Shown here in pieces: positions 10,082 through 21,709 of a stretch of DNA of 64,000 nucleotides. The translations under genes and the position numbers were made by a program. Position 1 is the stretch's first letter. Each line of letters begins with the position of its first letter. Under the pieces are notes generated by a model. That model did not search any database and was not told the DNA's origin. It worked only from the letters and a program-made list of their open reading frames with translations. The stretch comes from Neurospora tetraspora (lineage: Eukaryota; Ascomycota; Sordariomycetes; Sordariales; Sordariaceae), in the NCBI RefSeq assembly GCF_033439725.1, contig NW_026944391.1, positions 372,001 through 436,000 on the forward strand. The letters run 5' to 3'.

Positions 10082-13000
10082 ATGGCTACAGCTTCAGGTA
10101 GGCCAGAGCAACCCTTCGTGCATCTCGCCTCCATATACGCGGTGCATCTTGCTGACTGGCTGTCATGTCGCTCTTACAGGCCCAAAGGCTGCCAGGCCAG
10201 CCGATGCCACTGTTTCCGCACCAGGTCGGCATACTCCCGCTCAGAAGGTGACTCCTGTCCCGGTGCCAAAGCCGGGATCCGTACCGTCACTTCCCCCGTC
10301 TGCGAATCAGGCTGTGGCTGTCGGGAGAACTTCCAATGCCGCCAATAACTCGGCAACTGCGACCGCCGTCCAAGGCGGGTTTGGCCTTCTTACCCCGGTC
10401 GAGTCAAACCTCCAGGACGCTGCGAACGGCCCCCACCGAGATGGCCGGATTCGGAACCCCGTCCCGAGCAAGCTCAAAGGAAAAACCGATGGATCCAAGG
10501 GGAACTTCAGCGTTATGCACATGGGGGTGGCCGGGAGGGCCGAGGCAACAGAACGAGATGCTCAAGCCAAGCGTACGAGCGAGAGCACGGAGCTGGCCGC
10601 TAAACGAGCTTTCGAGAACGGCTATGTTTCTCATAGGAGAAGCAAGTTTGTTCAGTTACCGGATGAGACGGCTGCGAAGCCTTTCGTTCCAGCCACCACA
10701 TCTGCTCAGGTGCCCTATATGTCAGGCCGTCAAACTCCCTTGAATGCCGACGAGACCAAATCAGAACAAGCACGTCTTTTAACGCTCCTCCGAAGCCTTC
10801 AGCCGCTTCTTGTCGTTGATCAGATCTGCAAGGCTCTTGCTTTTTTCGGAGGCATACCTGGTGCTCCGCCGCCCGCGAACGGTGAGTTTCCCCAAAGCGC
10901 CGAGGCGAATGGTTCGGGAAGCTTGTTTGTCGGCTGGATAGCCGAAATCTTTCCCAAACTTGGAGGTAACAATGGGCAGCAAAATATGGCCCCTGTTCGC
11001 CAAATGGATGGACCTGAACCGGTTCGGCGAAAACGGGGAAGGCCAAAAGGGAGCAAGGCCACCAAGGTGCGTAAGGACAAAGGCTTGAAAAAGGGCCCTA
11101 GCAAGGACACTCCAGATACAGACCGGACACACAGAGAGGCCAGTACTGATGGGAATTGGGTCGACGTTGAGTACGGCGATACAAGTGCTCCTGACATGGT
11201 GGATGCTAATGTTATGCTGCTTGCCCAAGCCGCAAGCCCTCACCGTCAACCAGCTCATGTCGAAGCTCCAGGGATGACGCAGCCAGATGCGACTACCAGC
11301 CATGTAACAGCGACTATTCCAGCGCGTACCATGCAGCATCATGGACCCGGCAACAACAGTCTTGTCGTTGAGAGCCCGGGGAACATGAAGAAGAGAGGCC
11401 GGCCTAAGGGGTCAAGAAATCGTCCAAAGGTGTCCGATGCGGCTGTTCTTCCAAGACAGTCAGTCCAGCCAGCCGATAATTCCTACACTTCTGCTCAGTT
11501 ATCGCAGACATTGGAAGGTTCGCAGCCTCAACCGGCCAATGCTTCATTTACTGCCGTGAACTCCGTCACTTCTGCCAACTCGGCCAAGAAAAAGGGATCA
11601 CGACCAAAAGCTTCCGCTACCAAGAAGCAGGTGGACGCTCTCGCAGAAACGGACATTTCAGGACCAAACGAACTACAGACCACGGTACCATCTGCTGCTA
11701 AACAGCAACAGACAGTGGGACTGAATGGCAACCCAACCCAAAAGCAAGTTCAGCAAAGCGTCCACTCTGATCAAGGATTACAGATTATACCAATTGGTGC
11801 GGTCCCAGCTCCAACTACTATAGAGTCTGCTCAGGTGCTTGGCAATGCGGGCCAGAAGCGAAAACGGAAGACTGCAAAAGATGTTGGTGTCGTTGACAAC
11901 ATCAACGGGATCGGTTTGACAACTCCGTCCTCCAGCGCAGTTGCTCTGCCCACACCATCCACTCAGCAGGGTTCTCAACCTGTGACTGCAATCACGGCAG
12001 TGGGATTCCCCCCTGCGAAACGGCAACGAAAAAGCAAGGAGTCTAGACCTAAAGGGAAGAAGTCGAATGATATGACGGTTCCAGACTCCATCGAGCCAGC
12101 GGCCTCCTCCCAGATGAAAGCTGCCACTCCCGCACCAGTTCCCAGTCCAAATCAAGCGCCTGCGACCACCCCCGCTACATTTCATACGGCCCCTGGAATA
12201 GGGTCAGAAGTGACTCCTGTGTCGTCGTCAGTGTCCCTTGAACAAGTTATGCCGTTAGCTCATTCGCCTCAAGGTCACTTCGGCGTTCAGTCTCCGACGA
12301 TGGAGAATTATGAAGCTCAGCTACAGGCGCAACTGGAGCTGAAGAGCGACATTGACTCACAGCATCATAGCCTTACTCCAAGACCCATAGTAACAAATCA
12401 TCTTCAACAGCAACAGTCACAGCAAAGACAGCAAAGGCAGCCACCGACCCAACAACAACCACGACAACCGTCACAATCGCATACACAACATTCCATGCCA
12501 CAATCACAGCCTCACCCTCAACCTGAATCATCAGCACAGCAACCTCAACCACAACGACCGCAATCGATTTCACAGCAACCATCGCAGCAGCATCAAACCT
12601 CTGTTTCACAGCCAAGTACTCAAGGACAATTACAAGCTCACCAGTCCCAGACCCCAAGCCCCATGATATCTCAGCAGCAAAATAGGGCAACCCATCATTA
12701 TACCCAGTACCGCCCCTCAACATCGCCATATAGTCAAGGCCAGCAGCATCAGCATAGCTACTCATCCCCTCAGCAGCAATCTCAAAACTTTACTGCACAA
12801 CAACAAGCCCAGGCAACACCACAGCCTACCCCTGCTCAGCAGTATTCAAACACTCATCAGTTACCGCCCTACGGTTCTAGTCAACAGTCGTACCAGAATA
12901 GCCATAGCCACTACAACGGGACTCAGCAGTCAGTAGCTTCACAGCATCGCTATCAACAACACTTGGCCACAGGTACAACGACCGCAGGCGCTTACTCTGC

Positions 13001-13520
13001 TCACCAATCACCCCAGTTCGGAGCTTCATCAACAAATGCCTTTAGCTCTGCAGACACTGGTTACCGAGGGTCTACTGGGAGTACAAGCAACCCGACCTAC
13101 GGGTCACAACAGGGTCAGTCGTCGGCGCCATCTGCGGCTTCGACGTACCGAACTAGTAGTACGCATAATATGGTCCATCAGTCACCGTCTTATACAACGA
13201 ACACTGGAACAGCACTGCATCGTTCTTCGAGCACAAGCCACCCGACTAGTCAAGGGATTCAAGCCATCAGTAACATGCAGTCTTTCGCCGGGACGAACAA
13301 CACCGAGTGGGACTTTTTGAACCCAAGTACCCTCGACAGCGCTGGAAGTCAAGGGGCTCTGGCCATGAACGGCGCCGGGTACGCTATGAATACCGCTAGT
13401 GTGAGGTCAACCTCAAATTCAGGGACGCCTTTCACTGCGAGCACCATGGCCAATTTCGATGCTTCAGGGCTTCCGTCGTTAGGAGGTAACAACAGGTATT
13501 TTGAACTTGGACGGCGATAA
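10082..13520 (+). CDS. large AT-hook and glutamine-rich nuclear protein
   Basis: Exons 10082-10097 and 10180-13520 encode 1118 residues. The start was chosen because ATG GCT ACA GCT TCA G is followed by a GTAGGC donor, and a CTGAC branch point and ACAG acceptor restore the frame; the longer open frame upstream has no ATG. Two good AT-hooks are present (KRGRPKGSK near 290 and KRGRPKGSR near 410), plus two degenerate ones near 475 and 620. A hydrophobic block at about 203-270 (core LLRSLQPLLVVDQICKAL, then LFVGWIAEIFPKLGG) is the only part that looks folded. Residues about 747-933 are Gln/Pro/Ser/His-rich. A role in minor-groove DNA binding and transcription or chromatin control is inferred; I do not recognise a named orthologue. 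Confidence 0.85.
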
Positions 13521-14623
13521 TCCACAACTCTACCTCACCATTCACGTAGAGGAAGGTTGGTCAGGCTCACCCATGCTCAAAGAGAAATTGGCTCGGACTT
13601 GGAGGACAACGAATCTGAGTGAATACAGTACAACGTAATGTCTTACCCCTATAAATGTACTACTACCATGCCGATATTCGCGCTCGGCAGTGAAATGATT
13701 TGACGGTTTATTTTGGCCGATCACGCCCGAAAGAGCGAGCAAAAGGGTTTCAGGGAAATGCGGGTTCTACTGATAACACCGCGGAGGCTTGTCATGTGTT
13801 TTTCCTATCTTTTTTCCTCTCGAGAGATATCAAACGCGTCATGGACCAGCTACAGAGCGCCCGATTCCGTGAGCGTACGATAAGACACTTGAAAGATTCA
13901 GCGCAAGTCGACTGGTCTCCTGTATATCCAAATGCACTATTAATGAAACTTGTTTCTGACAGGATCGCGTCACCTTGAAATGGTGTGCTTTCAGACCATC
14001 TCGAGATGTTGTTATAAGCAGGACGAACCCACGCGCTATTTGATGATTGTGCAACTCATTACGTATGTGTTGTGTTCGTCTACTGGCTCTCGAACAAGCC
14101 ACGGAATGTAATTTGAAAGAGACCATGTTTCTTTATATACTCCGGTCCCGTGCTATATATGCTTTGCCGCAAAGAAATGCGACACTAAGAAAAATGAGGA
14201 ACTCTGGAGCCGATCAAGCCGTAGCACGTTCGACGGAGAATTTGACAAATGACGCGCCTGGTTTGTGCCTCTAGGATATCATCTAAAGACACCGGCTGCA
14301 TACTAAGACTACATATGGAGTGTGGAAGGAAGACAAAGCAAGAAATGTATGGATACCATCGTATAAAAGAGAAACAAAAATTTAACGCCTTTAAATGCTT
14401 TTAGTATAAATACCCCGGTACAAAGTGCAACAAGAAAAAAAATGGATGAAAAACGCCATGGGCATCCGCCTGATGAAGCCGTCTCAGTATGCGCTGAACT
14501 GTGGCTGTGTGGATAGGGAAACAAAAGTCCAATACCGTAGTACGTGAAGTATATTCCCTCCATGTTTCTGCTGCAGTAGGAGAGCTCCTGGGGCAGGACA
14601 AATGAATGGACTGCTAAGCTCAC
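13521..14623. other. convergent intergenic region
   Basis: Lies between the stops of the AT-hook gene and the minus-strand F-box gene. It holds both 3' flanks. Nothing with coding character was seen. Confidence 0.6.
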
Positions 14624-16162
14624 TCATTCTAGGACATCCTCCTCGATCGCCTCAAGATTGGGTCGTACAGACTCGGGGGCAACAGTGCCATACAACCACT
14701 GGTCTTCCTCTTCAAACCCGTCTTCGCAGATCAGATCGGTGAATATTTGAGCGTTGCGCTTAATATCAGAGGCACGTTCGACTATTTTCCGTTCCAAAAT
14801 CAGGGCCTCGGCGGTTTCCAGAAAGATTTTTTGCAGTATCGGGAGGTCGGAAAGCAGCAGCTTCAGCTGATCCCGGGCCAGTGGCCCCATAGGCCTACCA
14901 GTAGATAGGCTAGTGTTGAAAACGAGATTGCTCATCGGATCTCTGGTTGTCATACCGGCGTCTCCAGAAATCCGAGCACTGGCCGCCACCGCGTCTCCTA
15001 ACGAATTCTTTCCCATGCTGAAGGAGGACTTTTTGCGTTTCAATCCCAGCATACCCCGTCTTTTCTTAGTTTCTTGCTCGGCCGTGTCGCGTGTGATGGA
15101 GTTGTACCAGTTATCCACAGCCGTCCGCCTTGTATTGTACCCTTTCACCTCCCATATCCTTTCCACATCTCTGAGGCCCCCAATGCACAAAATCGCAACA
15201 TGCACCTCATCCGGCGGCTTGTCCCTCAAATAACCCCTGATCGATCTTTCAACTCGACCGACATACGACGGCGGACGAAGGCGCCGGCAGAACGAGGAAA
15301 TAACCAAGGGAAATACCTCGTGTACTCGAAGCAAGGTCCTGTCATCATACAAACTCATAATTTGGGCCTCTATAGGATTAATCGTGTAGGGTTCTTTGAG
15401 AAGACCCTTGCCATCATTTTCGGCGAGATATTTGAGGTGAAGATCCCGATAGGTCTCGAAAAAATGAAAAATGGTGAATAGTAGGGGGATCAGACGCCTT
15501 CGCATCCGTTCCCTTTGAGGCGCAAAAGCCTTTTTCTTTTCTTCCGTGTTTCGGAGAAAGAGCTCCCGCGATATCCACTCACACATCAGATAAGAGAGCT
15601 TAGCAGCCACATGGAGCCTGTGCCATATCCCGCAGAGATAGTGAAGATTCAGGGCCGATGGTGAAGGGGGCGGGTATAGTCGTTTGGCATAAGCTGGGAG
15701 GTGGTTGTCGAGATGGTGGCGTGCGATAGGGGCTTCATTGAGCGATATTAGAGCATGTAGCGACCGCGATGTCAGTCGCAAGTTGAGAACGTCAGAGAGT
15801 GGGAGTGAGGCAATGATCTCGATTTGCAGCTCGGTAGGCAGAAAGTGGAATTGTCGATCGAAAGAGGTGCTCTGCCGGGGCAACGGCTCTGTGGCCGAGA
15901 AGCGACGTTCGCCTTGATCCAACGAGTTAGAGCTAGATGGCGCCTTGGCATGGAACTTTCGAAAACTGAGGAAGCCTTTCTTCTCGAGACGCTTCGGCTC
16001 GCTGGCCCTGATTGCTGCATCTTCGGCTTCGGGAGGGTGGGCACCTCGTAGAGGGAGAAGGAACTGTGAGGGCGGCGCGGCAGTGGAAGGTGGTTGCGTA
16101 GCGCTTGTGACCTTGTCCAGATATCGCTCCGAACCAAACTCGGTGATGTGTAGAGGATCCAT
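14624..16162 (-). CDS. F-box domain protein
   Basis: A single uninterrupted frame of 512 residues starting at an ATG (16162). A Ser/Pro-rich N-terminus precedes an F-box at about 106-140 (FHFLPTELQIEIIASL followed by LNLRLTSRSLHALI). F-boxes bind Skp1 and recruit substrates to SCF ubiquitin ligases. The remainder is alpha-helical-looking, with a segment rich in basic residues near 370-390 (KKRRGMLGLKRKK) that could be a nuclear localisation signal. No WD40 or leucine-rich repeat was recognised, so the substrate is unknown. The C-terminus is acidic. Confidence 0.88.
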   Translation of the reverse strand: MDPLHITEFGSERYLDKVTSATQPPSTAAPPSQFLLPLRGAHPPEAEDAAIRASEPKRLEKKGFLSFRKFHAKAPSSSNSLDQGERRFSATEPLPRQSTSFDRQFHFLPTELQIEIIASLPLSDVLNLRLTSRSLHALISLNEAPIARHHLDNHLPAYAKRLYPPPSPSALNLHYLCGIWHRLHVAAKLSYLMCEWISRELFLRNTEEKKKAFAPQRERMRRRLIPLLFTIFHFFETYRDLHLKYLAENDGKGLLKEPYTINPIEAQIMSLYDDRTLLRVHEVFPLVISSFCRRLRPPSYVGRVERSIRGYLRDKPPDEVHVAILCIGGLRDVERIWEVKGYNTRRTAVDNWYNSITRDTAEQETKKRRGMLGLKRKKSSFSMGKNSLGDAVAASARISGDAGMTTRDPMSNLVFNTSLSTGRPMGPLARDQLKLLLSDLPILQKIFLETAEALILERKIVERASDIKRNAQIFTDLICEDGFEEEDQWLYGTVAPESVRPNLEAIEEDVLE

Positions 16163-19100
16163 CTCTCCGGGTGTCTGCCGGCCAAGGAGGCGCCCAGGGT
16201 CAAGAAAGAGTTGAGAAGAACCAGGACAGGCTAGAGAGATGGCTCATGTGTTTTTTTTGGGGCGGGCGGCACCTCCTCCTCCTTACCGATGCCGCGACAA
16301 TACAGCCGTGATGGTCGATGTTCTTGTGTCGAAGGCGCAAGCTCGTCGCAGTTCAAACATGGTGAAGCATCAGTGTCGAGGAGTAAAGAGTCGAAATTGA
16401 CCGGCCCTTTCCACCGTATCCACCAAAGACGTGATGTCGTGAAATTGAAGCCGTCGAGACGTAGGAGCGGGCGAGTGACGCTGAGAAAGGTTCGGTCGGG
16501 ACCGGGCAGTCTTGGTCGCAATCAGGTTCGCGGTTCGCAAGTGGGCACTGCGCGTCGATCAAGGTGCAAGCGCCACCGTGAAATACGATGGCTCAAATGG
16601 ATCGCTGGACGAGGTGATAACGGCGCCGGCGGCTGTCACCAAGCGACAGGAGGTAGGCAGTCGGGACTGTCAGGCAAAATCGGCTAGACGGGCGGATTGA
16701 GAAGACAGGCGCTTCTGATTGTCGAAATCGTCAGGGCAGTCAGTGATGTGGTCGCAGCTGGTAGGCGAAAGGATGTCCGTCAGTAAAACGGCGAAGAAGT
16801 CGGATTCGGGAGACCACAAGAATAGGATGTGGACCGACCAGCCTGCTTGTACCTCCTCGATCTAGGAGACCCTCGGGCCCTCGTGGAGTAGTTGGGATGC
16901 CGAGACTCGGGAAGGGGAAGACGGAATTGGATCAAGGTGGATGTAGTATGTGGTGTACGTGGGTAGGTTCTGGTGGAAGTGGAAATCTGGAGGACCTACA
17001 GTACCTACGGACGGGGCCCATTGGTGTCTACTGTGCAGGTACCTATCTGGGGTGTGGAGGTCGGGTGTTTGTAGCAGGAAGCGAAGTACCCCGAGCTCGA
17101 AGTGACCCGCTACCTTACAGGTGAACACTGAGGTTTACAAAGGACCGAGGCCGGCCTGCTCACGCGACAATGGACGCTCAAGTGGAAGTGCTGAAAGTTG
17201 ATACTATCAAGCTAGATAGATACTGGCCGGTATGTATGCGGTATCCGTTTGGGTCACTCCACGCCACAGCAACTTAACGACACATGCACACATGGTGCTT
17301 GCTGCCATGGATGGAATCGCCAAGTTCGTGACGGAAATCCGGGGTAGTAGATGGATCCTACTGCTGCTGATGTGGAGGGTGCCCAACCCGAAACTGGAAC
17401 TCGTTGAAATGTCCTGTTACCTCTGTTCATGCCTGCTCTCGCAACTGCCCGTTTTCACTGACATTCGTGCCGTAGGACCGCCGACGTGAATTTAGCTTTG
17501 GCTCCTTGGCTCGGGTCCCGATGATGGTACGTATCTACATCGAGGCTGCCAAGTATGGATGGACCACGGCGCTTTTGCCGGTCTAATAGTGGAGAGACAC
17601 AGAAGGTCCCGTCGGGGCCACTTCAGCACCTGCAGGAAATTCCACACTACGATTCGGTACCTGAATGTGTGCGATGGAATCGACGCTACATGATGTACAT
17701 CTGATAGCAGCCTGTAGGAAGAACAAGGCGATTGCGGCCGAGTGCGAGGGACGTACCTAGGTACAACGTAGAGGTACCGTACATGTATCATCCATCAAGA
17801 TTCCCGTCCTCTCCTCGTGGAAGGCAGGTTCCAGCACTGGTAGAATGGAAGGAAGCTGAAGGTATCCCCGAGGCCGCTACCACCACAACCACCCCACGAG
17901 TCCATCTGTCGTGCAGTGTACCTTACCTACCTCTACACTACTGTGTACAAAGCTGCTGTGGCTTGCATGTGTTTTGAAAAGGCACTTTATCCCAACGTTG
18001 CTTTGTGGCACTATGGGCAGCTCGCAATTTAGCCGCAGCCAATCAGAGTATACCCAAAACACCGAGCTCGGGAAAATGCCTGCGGACAACAGGTCTCGGG
18101 GCTTGCGCCAGAAATGGAAAAACAACAAAAACTTCCACTTACATAGTACACACCTCCATGTACTAAACCTTCATGGCAGACACTCATCAACAGATTCTAC
18201 GCCTGTTTTCCTGCGACTACACAGCCCTGATCTCAATCGAAAGGAAAGCGTCGAATCATGAAATGACCGACTTGCACAACACAGCGTACATATGGTAGCT
18301 GTACAATGCGTACAATCGTGAATCACAAATCCACCACGGCCTTACTCCGGTGATTTGTAGCACTCTTCTCCCTTTGACTTTCCGAAACCCTCTCTCCCCG
18401 GCCGTTCTCTCCCCGGCGTTTTCGGCGGTGCCGCCACCGTCACGGCCGACGGGGCCGCATCCCGTGCTTTGTGAGCACCGGGATTGTTCCCCCATCTCCC
18501 GAGGCCGACTCTGATGTTTGGTTTTGCGTCGTGTTTGACGGGTTCGTTAAGTGATCCTCGTGAGACGTCGATGGCGCACACTCGTCTCATTGTCGTTGCT
18601 CGCCAAACATCCAGCAAGTAAAAGGTTACGTTACACCTGCCGGCAGGATGTCAGTCTTCCAGGTATCAAGCAGCCAAGCGCGAGATAAGATTGTGTTTCG
18701 GCGACTGAGATGGTTATATACTACCTCTACGTATTGCCCACGGGAGCATCTACGGTGCTTTTGGCTTCGACGAGATATCTATAAGTACTCAAGATTGACA
18801 AGTGCGAGCAAAAGTGTCTTCTTAAAGCGCTGTCCAATTACCAGCTATTCTTGTTATCTCTACATCTCTACCATCTTAGATCCGTCTTTTGGCATTATAA
18901 AAGCAGAGCCAGGGGTCCATGCGGTCTAAACATACCGACAGTTTGCGTGATATTCGAGTCTGTTCTCCTTGATATCTCATTGAGAGTCGCTCACTGGCTC
19001 CCGCGTTGCGAGCGTCCCAGAAGATACGCCATCACACAAGATAACCGACTGACAGCGGCTCTTCTACTCCGAACTAACTCCAAGCTCGATACTAGACGGA

Positions 19101-20360
19101 TTATACGTCCTCTTAACCTCCTTTGCTAGTCTGCCATGGCCTAGCCCCGATGCACAAATGTTGGGTGACACGGCATTCGGACAGTGGCTGTTGAGCCTCC
19201 TGGAAGTGATCGAGACCCCAACACCAGGTTTTTTTTTTATCCTGCGCTCAGGCTCGAGACGGTATTGAGAACTTGAAGGCCAAAGGCATCGAAGGCACCA
19301 AGATTCTCCAGCCCGTGGGGGATACTTCAGCTGCTGCGGAGTCTGGTATTATGTGAATGGGGAAGATTCAGAAGATGGTACAGGCAGGACTAGCCACGGG
19401 AATATTTCATGGAAGCATAGATTGGCAGTGTTCCCCATCAGGAAAACAGTTATTTCGGAAGCGGCATCAAGACTCAAGGTGTGTATTCTAGTGACGCCCT
19501 GGGCTCCTATCCCGTCACTTTGACAACCACACTCCAAGAGAAAGCATCGAGACCAGATATCGACCCTTACCAACGAGCTGCCAACAGCCTCCAAAGCCGC
19601 TTTCGCCCTCTCGGGCTCTGGCAGGCATGAGTGTCCCAACGTTTGCTGATTTGGGTTGCCAACGCCTACCCATCTCCTTGGGAGTGGTGAATTATCTCCA
19701 TGGGGCACCATTATAGCACGAGTGAAGTTGGAACTCGACGGCACCACCAAGGACGAGTAGTTTCACTGTTCCCATGACTCCGCATAGCCCTGAAATGAGT
19801 CGCAGCTCTTGTTGGCATGTTCTCGTATGTCCCCTTTCTTCCCCTGTTCTTTTTTCTTTACTTTCCGTCCCGGTTGACTGGCATCCGGAGGAGTTCGAAG
19901 AAACTCCCACACGAGGCTAAGGGCATCCAGTTGTAACAACCACGCGCGCTCCGGTTGGTTCCTTATCTTAAGGGGAGATCTGCGTGTTTCCGGAAACCAC
20001 ACATAATCATTGGGCCCGTTTTGACCTATGCAACAGTAGACGGCTAGGGCCAGGGCATACGTCTTTAAAAGACCCGTTTTCGCCTTAGTTACATCAGTAT
20101 GGGAAAAAAAAGTGCCCAAGGCAACGCACCTGAGGTCAAGTGTGAGCAAGTAGAGCTTCTTGAGACCCAATTTCTGGTATTGATCAGATACTATACCTTC
20201 ATAACATGGCTGTAAAGGCCTTTCAATTGAGCACAGCGTTAGGTTGCTTGAGGCCATCGGTTTGCTTGGTATATTCCAGCGTGCGTGTTGACAGTCAGCG
20301 CTCCACGGTCCAGACGGGGACAGAGACGCACTCGTCGTTTCATCATCGCATCATCAATCA
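16163..20360. other. gene-poor 4.2 kb region
   Basis: No gene could be supported. The first 700 bp is probably promoter and leader of the F-box gene. It includes a perfect GTACCTAGGTAC palindrome at 17753-17764 and related GGTACC/CCTAGG words. A GC-rich patch at 18360-18480 has a repeated GGGGAGAGA word on the minus strand. Around 19165-19355 a short codon-like stretch (reading ARDGIENLKAKGIEGTK and ending TGA) sits after a T-run and CTCAG acceptor-like site, possibly a gene relic. A 164-codon minus-strand frame at 19763-20257 starts with ATG but shows no known family. Both are too weak to call. Confidence 0.5.
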
Positions 20361-21162
20361 TCAGCGCCATCCACCAACTCTCCCCTCGTCCCATCTCTCC
20401 TTGCGTTCCTGCCGCAGGTAGTATAGCTTCTTAGCCTCCCGATATTTCCTGACCCAGTCGCTGGCCTCCCGCTCCGACGCAGGCGCGCCATCCCCACCGC
20501 TATCAAGGAAACTTTCCTCGAGAGCACAACACACGGCCTCTTGCTCCTGCAAGCCCTGGCTGAGCCGTTGGTATAGCCGTGCCGGGGCAAAGGGGGTGAG
20601 AGCATGGTCCATCTCGGCTTGTTTGGCCCGCCATTGGCGTTCGAGGGCGTGGGTCGACAGAAGCTGAGCTTGAGTCGACGATCGTTGGTTTGCGAGGCGT
20701 GCCTCGAGGTTCAGCAGCTGAGCCGCCCGTTGTACGTTCTCGCCCAGCGCAGACTGCAACGCGTCGTGTGACGCCTGTAGAGAGGGGTGGATGGTTTCCG
20801 GTGAGTGTGTCAAGGCGGAGAGAAGCGATGGGTTGGAGAGGATCTCGGCGAGATCTTGCTTGCTATTCCAGCGACCAGATGGCGTCAGCCACTGAAGTAC
20901 TGATCCAAACAATCGCTCTTGTAAACGGAAAGACTCACGACTTGTCCTGCAGGAACTTGGGCAACCATTGCTCGCCGGAGTCCGGGATGGGTTGCCCGGT
21001 GGGGGCCGAGACTACATGTTGAAAGCCATCGGCACCGGGACCCCCTGTCTCCGGACGTTGGGGGGGCCGTGGCGACGGCGAGGTTTCCGGGGTGTTTATG
21101 CGTGTTGCCTCGTGGCTTGCTGATGGCTTGGGCGGCGGAAGAGGTGGTGTGTGAGAATACAT
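20361..21162 (-). CDS. vps37: ESCRT-I subunit Vps37 (Mod(r) domain)
   Basis: Minus-strand exons 21162-20939 and 20862-20361 encode 241 residues; the intron has a GTGAGT donor and a CTGAC branch point. The Pro/Ser-rich N-terminus is followed by a WLPKFLQDKS-type junction and a helical Mod(r) domain with LSNPSLLSALTHSP, a coiled-coil segment (LLNLEARLANQRSSTQAQLL) and the fungal family ending YLRQERKERWDEGRVGGWR. Vps37 is the core stalk subunit of ESCRT-I, with Vps23, Vps28 and Mvb12, sorting ubiquitinated cargo into multivesicular bodies. Length and ending match fungal orthologues as I know them. Confidence 0.9.
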
Positions 21163-21709
21163 CTTGTTCGTTGTTTAAAGCTGTTCAGGGACAGCCGAAC
21201 GTGGTTGTGTTTAGAATCCCAGGCTAGATTCACTCATAATCACACCAAAGTACTTCCTGGCTTTTAACGTGTGTTATGCAGCGTAGATGATCAACCTATG
21301 TAGTTCGTGGGCTTGGTCCACGTAGTGGGTAGTCACGCGTATTTGTGTAATCGCCGTACAAGGATGCATGCTTACATACACCCACCGGTACGTAACGGAC
21401 TCGAGGCGGAAACTTTCGATTTACCTACGTCATTCAAGACCATACATCAACTACATAGCTTTTTTGTGGCTTGCCTGTCACAGGCTAACCGCTCAGTTGC
21501 CAAAGGAAACAAATGCAAAAGTAATGCTCAATTGGCCATCAAATGCGAGCACAAGTGATTGTATTTCGTTACCATTACGAGATAAACATCGCATCCAGCC
21601 CAGCCCGCTCTCTCAAGAATACGAGTCAACTAACGACCGTAGATCAATTAAACCAAACCGGAAAGGCCGGTGGTCCATAACCAGCACCATGGTTTTCGAC
21701 ACCTTTGCC
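21163..21709. other. intergenic: vps37 promoter and abp1 3' flank
   Basis: About 550 bp containing the upstream region of vps37 and the downstream region of abp1, both on the minus strand. No further gene seen. Confidence 0.6.
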
